Below are positions 24,601 through 37,925 of a DNA stretch of 64,000 bases, one piece after another. Each line of letters starts with the position of its first letter. The stretch's first letter is position 1. This stretch comes from Theodoxus fluviatilis (Eukaryota > Mollusca > Gastropoda > Cycloneritida > Neritidae). The stretch spans positions 1 to 64,000 of the forward strand of contig JAWQFJ010020256.1 of assembly GCA_034096865.1 (NCBI GenBank). Reading direction: 5' to 3'. The notes under the pieces were generated by a model. That model saw nothing but the letters and a program-made list of their open reading frames with translations, was not told where the DNA came from and did not search any database. Position numbers and translations under genes: made by a program.

Positions 24601-27600
24601 AAAGTCAAGAACTTTCCCCGCAGCATTTGTCTCTTTTGGCATGTGGATGGCAGAAACCACACCATTTAGGGAGGAGTGTCCCCTCCGCTGCCATGTACCA
24701 TCCACAGACACTGCAGTCTCCACAACATGTTGCTCAGTGTCAGCAAACAAATGAATTTCTTTGGAAGCTTCAGCCATACTACGCTGACAAAGTGCAGAAG
24801 CTGATACTTTCAGAGCCTTCACTTGATTCCTGTATGCTGCATTGGTCATAGCCTTTGGCATGTTCATAAATGCTGAGAAAGTTTTTATCATTCTCAGTCC
24901 ACACCCAATCTGTCTGAAAGCATAGATCGCTCTCTTGTTTACATCATGACTGTGCTTTGCCTTCTTTGATGTTGAGATCATCTGGATGGCATCACACGCT
25001 TGACACTTCACAATAAACTCCCTTGCGAAGCCCTGACTTGGAAGCCTCTCCTCCACAGTCAACTCCCTCCCCTGGCATTCTGTACATGACAACAACTCCT
25101 TCACGGACGAAAACAACACGTCCAAGTCTACGAATGCATAGCCATACTCACGATCACACAATGAGGTTGCTGCATCTTCACAAGAGGCAAGTTTCTGAGC
25201 AGATGCACTCTCGCAAACTTTATTGTTGCTATTTGCCTCGGCAATATTGTTGTCACTATGCCCAGCCCTGTCAGTAGCGTCAGTGTCACTACCCTGCGCA
25301 GACTCGCCACCGATACTTGGCAAGCCTGCTCCAGCTTGGACTCCGCCTCACCCCATCTCAGATAACTTCCTCTCACCACCACAGTCTTTCCCTACGAACT
25401 GATTCCCCATCAATCGCCTGTTTCTTCTCCGCACACTTGCAAACTTCCTCTTAATCGTCATCTTGCACTCTACGTTCAAATAGACTCGGCAGTTGCAGCA
25501 TTCACACAGCGCGCGAAAAGCGGAAGTTGACACCAGCCAAACGTCACTGTTAACTATGCGCTGATTGGCTTATAAGACCCTTCAGCTCATTATAATACTC
25601 TGATCATCCAATGAAATTCATCCATAGAAAACTATAGGGATCGTTTCAAACATAAAACTGTGATGAAAATGGAGCAATTTGGTGAAAGAATTATGTTTCT
25701 ATGATGAAAAATAGGGAAGTTATGAGTTACTGAATATTAATTAGGTCATCAGCTGATTTGACAGCACAAGAAATGTTTATACCATGCATAATAAATGACA
25801 ATTTTCATCATTTTCTGCCACTTTGACAAGTTTATTGTTTACATCCATGCATAGCTGAGACTTTGTGGTGTCTAAAACTGGGGGTCCTCTAAAAACTCAT
25901 AATTATGAGAAAATCATAATTTTTCAAGGTAGCCTAAGACCTTAAAACAATGACATGGAGTATTCTGATAACAGTTTTGCTATATTCTGTTGGATAGTTA
26001 GAGGGACATGTGCACACACAATAAAGGCAGGTGTTTTGTCCTTGAAATGTAGGTTTCTTTTAGTAGAGCTGACATACTAATCAGTCCCAATAATGATGCC
26101 AGAGCAAGGATTAATGAATTCTTCAGAAATATCACCGTCATGAGACAGTCACACCCCCTTCAATGCTTTCCATCAGGAAGCATTAATCTCAATGTACTGG
26201 TCAGGAACAGAGTAGCAACATTTTAGAATACATTAGCCTTTAGAATGCCAGATACTTGGGGGCCTTTTTTTTTTTTGCCCAACAACCAGATTATTTTTTC
26301 AATGTTCAGGAAAAACGACCCTTCTCTAGTTTGAAATTACATGAAAATTTCTAACAGAAAAGTCCATGCTCTTTTTGATGCAATCACTAGAATTTGGCTA
26401 CATATGAAGCCAAACTCACAAAAAAATATTGAAAATGTGGATAAAAACTCACCATACATAGTTAGCAGCTTGCTCATTCTATAATCTCTACAAATGTTAT
26501 TCTTTGAGAAGAAAAAGAGTGCAGGCAACCTTGAAAGTTATAAGAAAATGCTATCTGACAAAGCAAGGACACTGACACAAACGCAGTCTTCAGTAATTGT
26601 ACTTCATCTAGTATGGGCAGGTTTCACAATAATGGTTTCCATTTTTCCTTTTCACACACACACATCATGAGGAAAAAAAAAGTCAAAACCAAAGCAAATA
26701 AAGATTGAAATGCAGACAGTAGGTTTATTTTGTTGTAAAACAAAAACAAAAATTATATGGAAAGCGATAGTTTTGACAGAATCCTGGTTCAAAGACACCA
26801 ACCCTCCTGATCCAAAGAAATCTCTCGCAATCTTTGTAACTGCCAAAAAGGTCCCTAAAGCTTGTAGAAATGAGCTTCTAACAACAAAAACTAAACAAAC
26901 TATATCTTCCCTGGAAAAACAGTTCATAAAAGGTTTTTCAAATGGCCATTTTCTTCTTGTGAGACCATTCGGTTGTCCCCGCCTGTGTAATTTTATGGAC
27001 GCTGGACCTTTTAACTTCTTGTACACATATTCAAATGCATAATTACTAACTTGAAAGCCTTTGAAAGTTAAGTACAAACATTAAACAACATGGCAACAAC
27101 AGTAATGGCTCATTCTCTGGAAAGGTACACAAGGAGGGGTTATGTTCTTAAATTGATCAGACCAAAAGTATTACACTATAAGACCCAAATCTATTCAAGT
27201 AGACAAACAAAAAACATAATTAAGAAACACCATGAGCAATGGGAAAAGGCTGAGTGTAAAATTTGAGCTTTTATCGCTAGTTGTGTTGACAAAATGTGCC
27301 GATTTCAGCTGGCCAGTTTGTTACACGGAAAAACGAGAACTTTTCAGATAACAATTGCAACTGGATTTTCCTGTTAAATTTCAAAAAGAACGGTTGTATT
27401 TTAATCTATTACACACATACTTGACGATTACAGATCACGTTTTAATTTTTTTGCACATTTGTGAAACAATTAGGGATTTAATTTTGCTGACTTGTTCGTA
27501 ACATGTCGTGTCCGATCGAAGGTTTTGTAAATATACTCGGCGGAAGAATATTAAGCAAACGAATTGACCCAATTCCATGTCCATTCAAAAACAGAATGTT

Positions 27601-30600
27601 TGAGAGAGTCATATTTGATAGAAAACACAATTTATGAAGGGAAACTTGCTAGAAGTGAGATGAAATTGCGTCATTTCTGAATTTGTGTCCACAAAATGCG
27701 TTACGACACAGCAATCAACTGGACTACATTTTTCAATGCAAACTAGTCCTGCAAGGGGAATAACTGCAAAGGTCCTACGCGGAAGGACATACTGAGTGAT
27801 CCCTGTGTGGTTTTCACAAACTGCGCGTTCGCGGGAAGCAGTACAGTCAACTCAAATGTGTGGCGTCCACGTCGTTCGACATTGTTACGAACTAGAAATG
27901 CCCGCCATTTCTTCCAGTGTGCTAGCTGAAGATCGCCTACGATGGAAATTTCAGGATTTTAGTAATGTTTCTCATCGTTAAATGTGAAACTATATTCCTT
28001 TTTGACTCACATGCGAAGCAAAAGTGAGTCTATGTACTGAGCCGTGTCGTCCGTCCGTCCGGGCGTCCATCCGGGCGTCCGTCCGTAAAAAACTTAAACG
28101 TTGGATTTTTCTCGGAGACTATTAAGTCTATCAACACCAAATGTGGCATGATGGTGTATGATGACAAGGCCTCAAAAAACATACATAGTGACTTGACCTT
28201 GCTTCAAGGTCAAGGTCACAGGAGCCATAAATGTGGTCTCAAAAACAGTCATTTTTCACATTTTCCCAATTTTCTCCCACGTTATTGAGAATGGCGACCT
28301 TAGCTACAAGTGGTATATAGGTCAAAGCAAGCCCTATCTTTTGATACCAGTTTGGTTGACCTTGCTTCAAGGTCAAGGTCACAGGAGCTCTTCAAAGTTG
28401 GATTGTATACATATTTTGAAGTGACCTTGACCCTGAACTATGGAAGATAACTGTTTCAAACTTAATAATTATGTGGGGCACATGTTATACTTTCATCATG
28501 AGACACATTTGTTCACATATCATCAAGGTCAAGGTCACTTTGACCCTTATGAAATGTGACCAAAATGGGGTAGTGAACCACTAAAAGTGACTATATCTCA
28601 TGGTAGAAAGTGCCAATAAGCACCATTGTGCTTCCTATGTCTTGAATTAACAGCTTTGTGTTGCATGACCTTGGATGACCTTGACCTTGGGTCAAGGTCA
28701 CATGTATTTTGGTAGGAAAAATGTGTAAAGCATTTCTTTGTGTATGATGTCATTGGTAGGTTTAGTTGTTTGACCTTGACCTTGAAGGTCACCTGAAGGT
28801 CAAGGTCATATAAAGGTCAAGGTCAAGCATGTGAGTCGTATGGGCTTTGCCCTTCTTGTTTAATCTTTAGTTGTGCTTACCGATTGTTGTTGACTAAGTT
28901 TGTGAGGTGAAAATAGATCGAAAAACCGGTTCAATCCGTCAAACTTAAACATTTCTTTGAAAATGTGTGGTTTCTTGTGAAATTAAACATAAAAGTGGAC
29001 AGCATTACCCTTCATACCGGACCCAAAATTATTCCTTACCTTATCTTACAGCCTTATTTAAAGTTTTGTTACTAAAATAGCATGTTTTGTCGATCTATTG
29101 CTTGTTCTTTCTTGTTCGTAAACAAGACACGATGGAAGTTGTCTTTGTTACAACCTAGTGATTATCCTTGAGATATATTGTTAAAAATTTGTTTTGTTTT
29201 TTACCCCGATGCTTTCATGGTGAAAAGGCTTTCTAGATCTTTGTTTACTTCTCTCCAATATGCAAGCAATAGTGATGGCACATCAATACTTAAATAACAT
29301 TTGGATTTTGCTTTTGTTCAACTGGTTTGTAACAAGACACGATAAGTAAAGTGTCTAATTTTGTTCCAAATGTCAATATTAATAAGTTATCTATTGCAAG
29401 CTATTTATGATGTGTTTATTAGTCGTTTTCAACATGTTTTGTAAGGAAATTATCTGAAAACCATTATGTTTTGACCACATTTAATATCTGTTTGGCGTCC
29501 AGTGTTACAAACTAGAAATGTGGTCAAGCACCTCTTCATACCCCATTTACTTAGAAAAAGGCAAAGACCTTGCTCCAGTATTACTCTAGATGATAGGTCC
29601 AAGCATTTTTTTACCTGAATATGTACTTTTAATACAAATATTTGATGAAAAATATTTCACCACCCATGTAACAGATTTGTGTACCTTTCCAGAGAATGAG
29701 CCTAATATGTGATTATACAAACAAATTGTAGCCTGGTAGACTGTTTAGTATCCTACCCCCCTAATTCCCAAAATACAGCAAACACATATATGAAGTTACT
29801 TTAACTTTCAATTGTCAAAAAATCCAACTCAAATTAATATTCCAGCAGCTTTATGAAGGAATTCAAGTAGCAAACAATGTAGAATGCTATGATTTGGGCC
29901 CATTTATGGTGTATATGTGACAAATTTTTATAAACTTCACATGGACGTAGAACCTTTGAACTTTTCTACACATCTTCAAATGCCTTATCACCACATTGAA
30001 AGCAATTCAGGGTAAAGTACAAACATTAATCAACATGGAAACAACATAACAAGATTATTTTGCATATAAATTGTAGCTTGGCCTGCAGTATAGTACCCTA
30101 TAACCCCCATTTACAAAAATGCGGTGTCGAACATAATGAAACTTGTGACGGGTCTATTGATGGAATGAATTTACAGACCTGCCAACCCACCATCATGCCA
30201 AAGACTGAAAGAGTAGCACCCAGAGCTATTTGGAGTAGCATTGAAGAAATAGGCGTAGCGGAGGTGGGGGGGGGGGGGGGGGGGGGAAGGCGGCGAGATA
30301 AACTGAACCGGAGGCGTGAAGGGGGGGGGGGGGGGGGAAGAGATAAGGCTGTGAAGGTGGCGCGATAAGCTGAACCCGGCGGCGTGAAAGCGGGGGGGGG
30401 GGGGGGATATTCTCCATCACGGTCAAAAGTTCAAGCACACGGGAAAAGCGTATTTTTTCGGACATTGGGGTTGGAAACGTGCTGGCGGTCTTTGTATTTG
30501 GAGGGGTTGGACATTTTTAACACACTGAGTAATCCATCTTTGAGACCGCAGAGTTGGATGGATGTATGGATGAATGGATGGGCGAATAGGTGCATGGACG

Positions 30601-33600
30601 AGTGGATGAATGAATGGATGAATGGATGGATGAATGTATGAATGAATGAATGAATAGATAACTGAAGGGAGGGACGGACGGACGGATGGACGGATGGGTG
30701 AATGGATGGGTGGATGGGTGGGTAGGTGGATGCAACTTTAAAATCGCTGGAGATTCTGAAAACGAGCAAATCACGCTTCCGATTCCTGAGTCATTTGTGT
30801 TTATTGAATCTCTTGCGAGACACAGTGTGTCTATTTTTGTCTCGACTCAAAGCGGGAACTCGTACGCCTTGAACGTTCGCAACGCTGTCTGTCCACGTTC
30901 GCAACGCCGTCTGTCTGTGTTGCGAACGGAGGTTGCGAACGCTACGGACAGACAGATGAAATCGCCTTGGCTCGAGAACAACGATATCGAAACTAAGTGA
31001 ACTAAGCTATCCCGCATGTTCTATGGCGCCATTCTAACCTGTGTAGAGCGTGTAAAAAGTCACATCCCGTTTGGAAAGATGTGTATTTACACAAGAAAAG
31101 CGAAGTTGCGAATGTAGATCACACGGACAGAACTGAATCGGCAATCTGTAAGAAAGACGCCAGAGCCGTATTTTACCTTCAAGTGGTGTGCTTGCCGGCT
31201 TTTATCAAAACTACACACCACCAAACATCGTTTTCATCCCCCCCCAAAATCAAGAATGGCATTTTAGGTGGAGAAAATAGCCATTTATTAATCCTCAGAG
31301 TAGCGCGATTTAGCGGACAGACAACTTCCGGTACTTCTTATTTTCTTCTTTTTCTTCGATTTCTACCAAACTTAAGCCCGCCCCTTCGTGTTTCGTGACA
31401 TTGATATGTAGGTGGAACCGTTATTCAAACAACTTGATCATCCGATATTACGTTAAAGGTCCTGACTTCTGTTTTTGACTCACATGCGAAGCAAAAGTGA
31501 GTCTATGTACTGAGCCGTGTCGTCCGTCCGTCCGGGCGTCCGTCTGTCCGTCCGGGCGGGCGTCCGGGCGTCCGTCCGTAAAAAACTTAAACGTTGGATT
31601 TTTCTCTGAGACTATTAAGTCTATCAACACCAAATGTGGCATGATGGTGTATGATGACAAGGCCTCAAAAAATATACATAGTGACTTGACCTTGCTTCAA
31701 GGTCAAGGTCACAGGAGCCATAAATGTGGTCTCAAAAACAGTCATTTTTCACATTTTCCCAATTTTCTCCCACGTTATTGAGAATGGCGACCTCAGCTAC
31801 AAGTAGTATATAGGTCAAAGCAAGCCCTATCTATTGATACCAGTTTGGTTGACCTTGCTTCAAGGTCAAGGTCACAGGAGCTCTTCAAAGTTGGATCGTA
31901 TACATATTTTGAAGTGACCTTGACCCTGAACTATGGAAGATAACTGTTTCAAACTTAATAATTATGTGGGGCACATGTTATACTTTCATCATGAGACACA
32001 TTTGGTCACATATCATCAATGTCAAGGTCACTTTGACCCTTATGAAATGTGACCAAAATGTGGTAGTGAACCACTAAAAGTGACTATATCTCATGGTAGA
32101 AAGTGCCAATAAGCACCATTGTGCTTCCTATGTCTTGAATTGACAGCTTTGTGTTGCATGACCTTGGATGACCTTGACCTTGGGTCAAGGTCACATGTAT
32201 TTTGGTAGGAAAAATGTGTACAGCATTTCTTTGTGTATGATGTCATTGGTAGGTTTAGTTGTTTGACCTTGACCTTGAAGGTCACCTGAAGGTCAAGGTC
32301 ATATAAAGGTCAAGGTCAAGCATGTGAGTCGTATGGGCATTGCCCTTCTTGTTATTACATTGACTCGAGGCATTTGCAGGCCAGGAAGGAAATTGCGTCT
32401 GTCCGGATTTTACCGTTCGCCACCAATCACACGCTCAAAAAGTCAACAAAAACAACATTGATGAACAAACCATGTATAATTCTTAATTTAGAATAGCTGC
32501 TTCTTCCATTTGGTTCACAAAAAGAAGTCAAAATTGGTACAGTTTGTCAAAAATTCCCGACTTTTCTCAGCCATGTTCTCAACACTACCTGATTGTGAAA
32601 CCTGCCCATGATCTCTTTATGTTTGGTCAGAGAAGACTGCTTTGCTGTTGGCTCTCATCACTGGCATTCATAATCAAAGGCGAGAATATTCTCCCACTCC
32701 CCTCCGTTCTTTGACAACATCTGAACCTGGTATCAGTTCATTTTTTGACTCACATGCGAAGCAAAAGTGAGTCTATGTACTCAGCCGTGTCGTCCGTCCG
32801 TCCGTCCGGGCGTAAAAAACTTAAATGTTGGATTTTTCTCGGAGACTATTAAGTCTATCAACACCAAATGTGGCATGATGGTGTATGATGACAAGGCCTC
32901 AAAAAACATACATAGTGACTTGACCTTGCTTCAAGGTCAAGGTCACAGGAGCCATAAATGTGGTCTCAAAAACAGTCATTTTTCACATTTTCCCAATTTT
33001 CTCCCATGTTATTGAGAATGGCGACCTTAGCTACAAGTGGTATATAGGTCAAAGCAAGCCCTATCTTTTGATACCAGTTTGGTTGACCTTGCTTCAAGGT
33101 CAAGGTCACAGGAGCTCTTCAAAGTTGGATTGTATACATATTTTGAAGTGACCTTGACCCTGAACTATGGAAGATAACTGTTTCAAACTTAATAATTATG
33201 TGGGGCACATGTTATACTTTCATCATGAGACACATTTGTTCACATATCATCAAGGTCAAGGTCACTTTGACCCTTATGAAATGTGACCAAAATGGGGTAG
33301 TGAACCACTAAAAGTGACTATATCTCATGGTAGAAAGTGCCAATAAGCACCATTGTGCTTCCTATGTCTTGAATTAACAGCTTTGTGTTGCATGACCTTG
33401 GATGACCTTGACCTTGGGTCAAGGTCACATGTATTTTGGTAGGAAAAATGTGTAAAGCATTTCTTTGTGTATGATGTCATTGGTAGGTTTAGTTGTTTGA
33501 CCTTGACCTTGAAGGTCACCTGAAGGTCAAGGTCATATAAAGGTCAAGGTCAAGCATGTGAGTCGTATGGGCTTTGCCCTTCTTGTTTGACAATGAGATC

Positions 33601-36600
33601 AAAGATATCGTCGGTGAAAAACAAACCGAAATATTCTGTCTCAGACAGTCCATCGGGAACAAAAGCTGGGCCGGGCTCACCAGTAATCGATGGTAACCAC
33701 TGATGGTCATATCTGTTCAGAGCAATTGTTGGAATTTTTTTAACACACTGAAACCTCGGGATCAGTCACTAAGTTTGACTCTCGGTCACTATGCTCCCTC
33801 TCCAAGAGATCCTCTTTGTCCTCAAACCAAAAAAACTCTTCCGAGTCTAAGAAAAATTGGACCAATGCCTCATAGTCATAGTCTATGATGGCGTAAACAA
33901 AACTCAAACTGGCGGGAGCAGATGTGAAATTTAGGTCTCTTCTGTGTACTCCACTGTTGAAAGAGCTCTCAAAGTCACATATCGTTTGGTTGGATAGATC
34001 CTCCCGCAACGGTTCGGGAAAGAAAACGGATACATACACCCAAGGTGTTTTTACTTTTAAAGGTTAACTGTGGGAGAGTTGCGATTCCCCAGATCTCCTG
34101 CATATATCGTCTGCACAGCCCCACACTTTGCTCTACTTTCATGAAATGAGATTTTCTTGGTTCACTGAGACAGCTGTTGCTTGTATGGCTTCCAGGAATC
34201 TGGAAATGTTCTGCAGCTCACAGACAACTGGCCAGCTAGCCATTGAGAAGGCACTGCGTCTGGACATTTTGAGAAACTTCTCCATCTTCGTCATGAGGAA
34301 GGTCAACTTGGAAGAGAAGGAGTTAGGTAAGTAAAACTGTCTAAGCAGTTTATGTGTGTGATATGCCTATTCTGTTAGATTAACACTCTTCCATTTCTAA
34401 TGTGAGGAGGAGGAGTATATATTGTTGTTGTTATTTTTCCCCACATTTTATTTCTGCTTCAGTCACCCAAGAGGGTTTTGCTCCTCTGTTAAACAGTTTT
34501 GTGTCGTAAAAACTGTTAGAATTTATGGTTTGAGGCTCCTTTTACCATCTGTGACATTCTGGTTGCTTGTCTGCACTATGCTTTTGGGTGCCCTTGTTGT
34601 AGTTAGGGACAGCAGGTCTTCTGCTTAACCCTTTCCATGCCAGCTTTGTCATTATGTTATGCAACTGCCAGTGCCAGGGAATTTCAATAAAAATTACATA
34701 AAACGATATCAGGAGAAAAATCATATCTCAATTTCAATGCATAACAACCCCATAAAACCCATATTTCTTTGAAAACACAGACAATCAGGAACACAACAAA
34801 CACAATGACATGATTTATAGAGTCTTTTTTTATATCAAGCTTGAATAAAACAAAATTTACCAATGCCTTTAAAAAACATTTATGGTGATTTCTTGTACAT
34901 CTTCATGATATACTCAACCCAATAATTTTTTTTAAATTTCTGATTTGTTTTTCAGATTGTAAAACTATGTCTCAAAGGTCTCAGAATCGTTTTTCTTACA
35001 AACTATTCATGAAACAAAATACTGAAAATTATTTGAACGTACTATATCAGTAGTATGAAGAAAGAAACAAACCGTAACACCTACAGCAATTACTGTAGAT
35101 AAAGTCATGCAAAATTGCTACTATCATGCCAGCAAAATGCAAGATTGAACTACTGTATTCACACTAGAATAAAAAGGGTTGTAGGATACTTTCTCTTCAG
35201 CCTTCAGGTAGTAACAATGCTATCTACATAATGATGAAAATGAAGAATTCACATGTACGCACTTTTCAAAGTCATACATGATTGCTATTACAGTAGTCGC
35301 CGCTTATTAAAAACACATTGGGACCAAACAAAAGTGTTTTTAATAACTAAATAAGCGGCGTTTTTATTAACCGTTTGCATGTTGAACATGTCCATCAGTA
35401 ACGATGTAAATCCGGACTGGACCAACTGTATTTAAAAAGCGGCTGTTTTTATTAACCGTGTGTTTTATAAGCGGCGACTACTGTATCACTATCATCATCA
35501 TGCCAGGCAACTTCAAGAAGAGACTACTGTATTTTGACAAGTATAAAAAGGCTTGTAGGATATTTTCTCCTCAGCCTTCAGATTGTAACAATTCTATCTA
35601 AATAATGATGAAAATGAGGAATTCACATGTACACACTTTTCAAAGTCATGCATGATTGCTATGATCAATATCATGCCAGGCAAATTCAAAAAGAAACAAC
35701 TGCAGTAATTACAATGATCTGTGAAGGAAAGAATTGTAATATTTTATCATGCATGCATTTCAATGAAAAATCAGTTCAAGTGAGCAGTCCAGTATTTCAG
35801 CTTGAAGCATGGATGATGGAGCAGGGTAGAATCCATTCCAAGCTAATCAGGACAGTCTGGCCACAAGCTTTTGGAGACCCAGGAGATTCCCTTCTAGTGG
35901 CAGACATGGCATAACCTAGCCTGATACAATAAGGTCCTTTTGCATGCCAAAGGAATATCCACCACTAGCACTTGCTTGAAGTGGGGTGACCTCAGTTTGA
36001 CGCTCCCCTCAGCCAAAATACACTCTGCTGCTATGATCAGATTGTAGCATATCCTAGTGTTTGCCTAGGGTAAGCGTTCCTGTTCGTTTCGTCATCAAAA
36101 GCTGAACACGGGGTTATCTGCAAATTTCGGAATCTCGGTGACCAAATAATCAGTCATAAGGGCACTATGGAGGGTGTAATCGCGTGACCGATTATTTGGT
36201 CATAAGGGCGTGGAACGGGTTAAATGAGTGTTTTGTACGAAACAGTGGCATAATAATGTGTGCATGTATATTTGTGTGCGTGGGTAGGTGTAGTGTAAAT
36301 ATGTGCATGCAGAGCTGCCTATTGTTACAATTTTAGCATAGTTTTGCAATCCCAAGAAGGCCTCTGCTACACTGCTAAACCCGGCATAAAAGTTTCCTCT
36401 CTCGACAAGGAAGCTCACTGCTGTTATAGACCTACTTTTAGGTCTAACAAACAGTGTGCCATACACTGCAGTCACATTGGCCAATCAGAAAGCTTGATCT
36501 TATGTGCTGACAAGTGATGTCATGTCATATTCCAGCCAATGGTTTTGTTCTACTGAAGTTTTCGTAAACTTTTACGGCAGCCAAGTTACACATTTCACAG

Positions 36601-37837
36601 TGTGAAACATGTCAAAGCAGACTGGTTAAGCTGCTGCTTCAGAATGGAGTCTTTAAAAAATAAAAGAGAAGAAGGAAAGGCTTCCAGAGACTAGTGGACT
36701 TGTCTGAGGAGAGGGGTGTGCAAATGACAGCCAAGCTGGTGGGTCACATCTGATGGGGTGCATTTTTTCAAGGGCCTTAAAAAAAAATCTTCCTATTCTT
36801 TTGTAATTGTGTTTGTAAATAGTTGCCAATTCACTTTGGACAAGCTGACCAAGGTCCCTTGCCAATCAGTTGTTGTGGCCCACCAGCTTGGCTGTCTTTT
36901 GCACACACCTCTCGGACGAGTTCACTAGTGTGGCCTGTCTCTGGAAGCCTTTCCAAGAAGAGCATATCAGACTTATAGACAAGACTATTATTTTAAAAAA
37001 TCAATCCTGCATCAGAAGTTCAAAAGTTAGCATACACCATGCATTTTGTAACATAGGCTCTGCTGATATTGAAAAGCAAAGGAGAGGTTTGCTATGAAGT
37101 AAACCTCAACTCCAGCATCTTCCAAAAGTGCAAGAAGGTTACCACTAGTACCAGTGCTTTTTTGGAAGTTTGATTGAAAGCTTTGCCTCCTAAATTGATG
37201 AAGTGTAGATTGAACTGTGAACATTAGTATGTGGGATTTTTTTTTATGTCACAGTTTGGAAATGCTGCTTACCTATGCTCAATCATTTTGCTACGCTCAA
37301 TTAGGGTTTCTGCTACACTCGCACTCCATCAGGGGTTGGCAGCTCTGTATATGCATATTTGTGCTTGTATTCATATGTGTGTTGTACAGAGTGATTTTCC
37401 TGTATTGCAGCATACATCAAGATCAATCCCCATGCTGCTCGCCCCATGCGTTTCCCTGTCATACATCGTCGGAAGTCGAGTAAGTACTATGCCATTCTTC
37501 ATTCCCAGCAATAGGTCGGCAGCGGTATGGAATGGATGGCCAGTAGCCATGGCTCTTCGGGTATTGCCATGCTGCAGTTACTCCCCCTTACATGTGCACA
37601 CTCCCCATCCTCTCTAAACTGAACGTGGGGCTCCACTCGACACTGTAATATTTAAATATGCTACACATGTAGGTGTGTGTGTGTGTGCTTGCGTGCATAT
37701 GTGTGTGTGTGTGCTTGCGGGCATATGTGTGTGTGTGTGTGTGCTCGCGTGCACACGCTTGCATGCGTGTGTGTGTAGAAGTCAAGGAGTGAAAGGTATA
37801 TTGTGTGTGTGTGACAGAGAGAGTAGTGTGTATGAAT

Positions 37838-37925
<88 letters not shown>

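Larger units (their letters stand above)
34629..36219. mobile_element. TTAA-flanked non-autonomous element (piggyBac-like ends)
   Basis: TTAA at 34625-34628 and 36220-36223. The ends CCCTTTCCATGCC and (reversed) CCCGTTCCACGCC match at 11 of 13. Near the right end a ~26-bp motif with ACCAAATAATC / GATTATTTGGT and CATAAGGGC is duplicated (about 36138 and 36186). No transposase coding. It contains a nested TA-flanked MITE and a ~145-bp duplication. Assigned by its ends only. Confidence 0.55.

Noticed and set aside
28233..28792. Identical 63-64-residue frames recurring in many places (for example 28233-28424, 32960-33151, 40363-40554, 50055-50246 and the inverted copy)
   Set aside because: They are the same position of R850 copies. 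Identity comes from recent copying; they lack codon bias, start context and family resemblance, and diverged copies break the frames.
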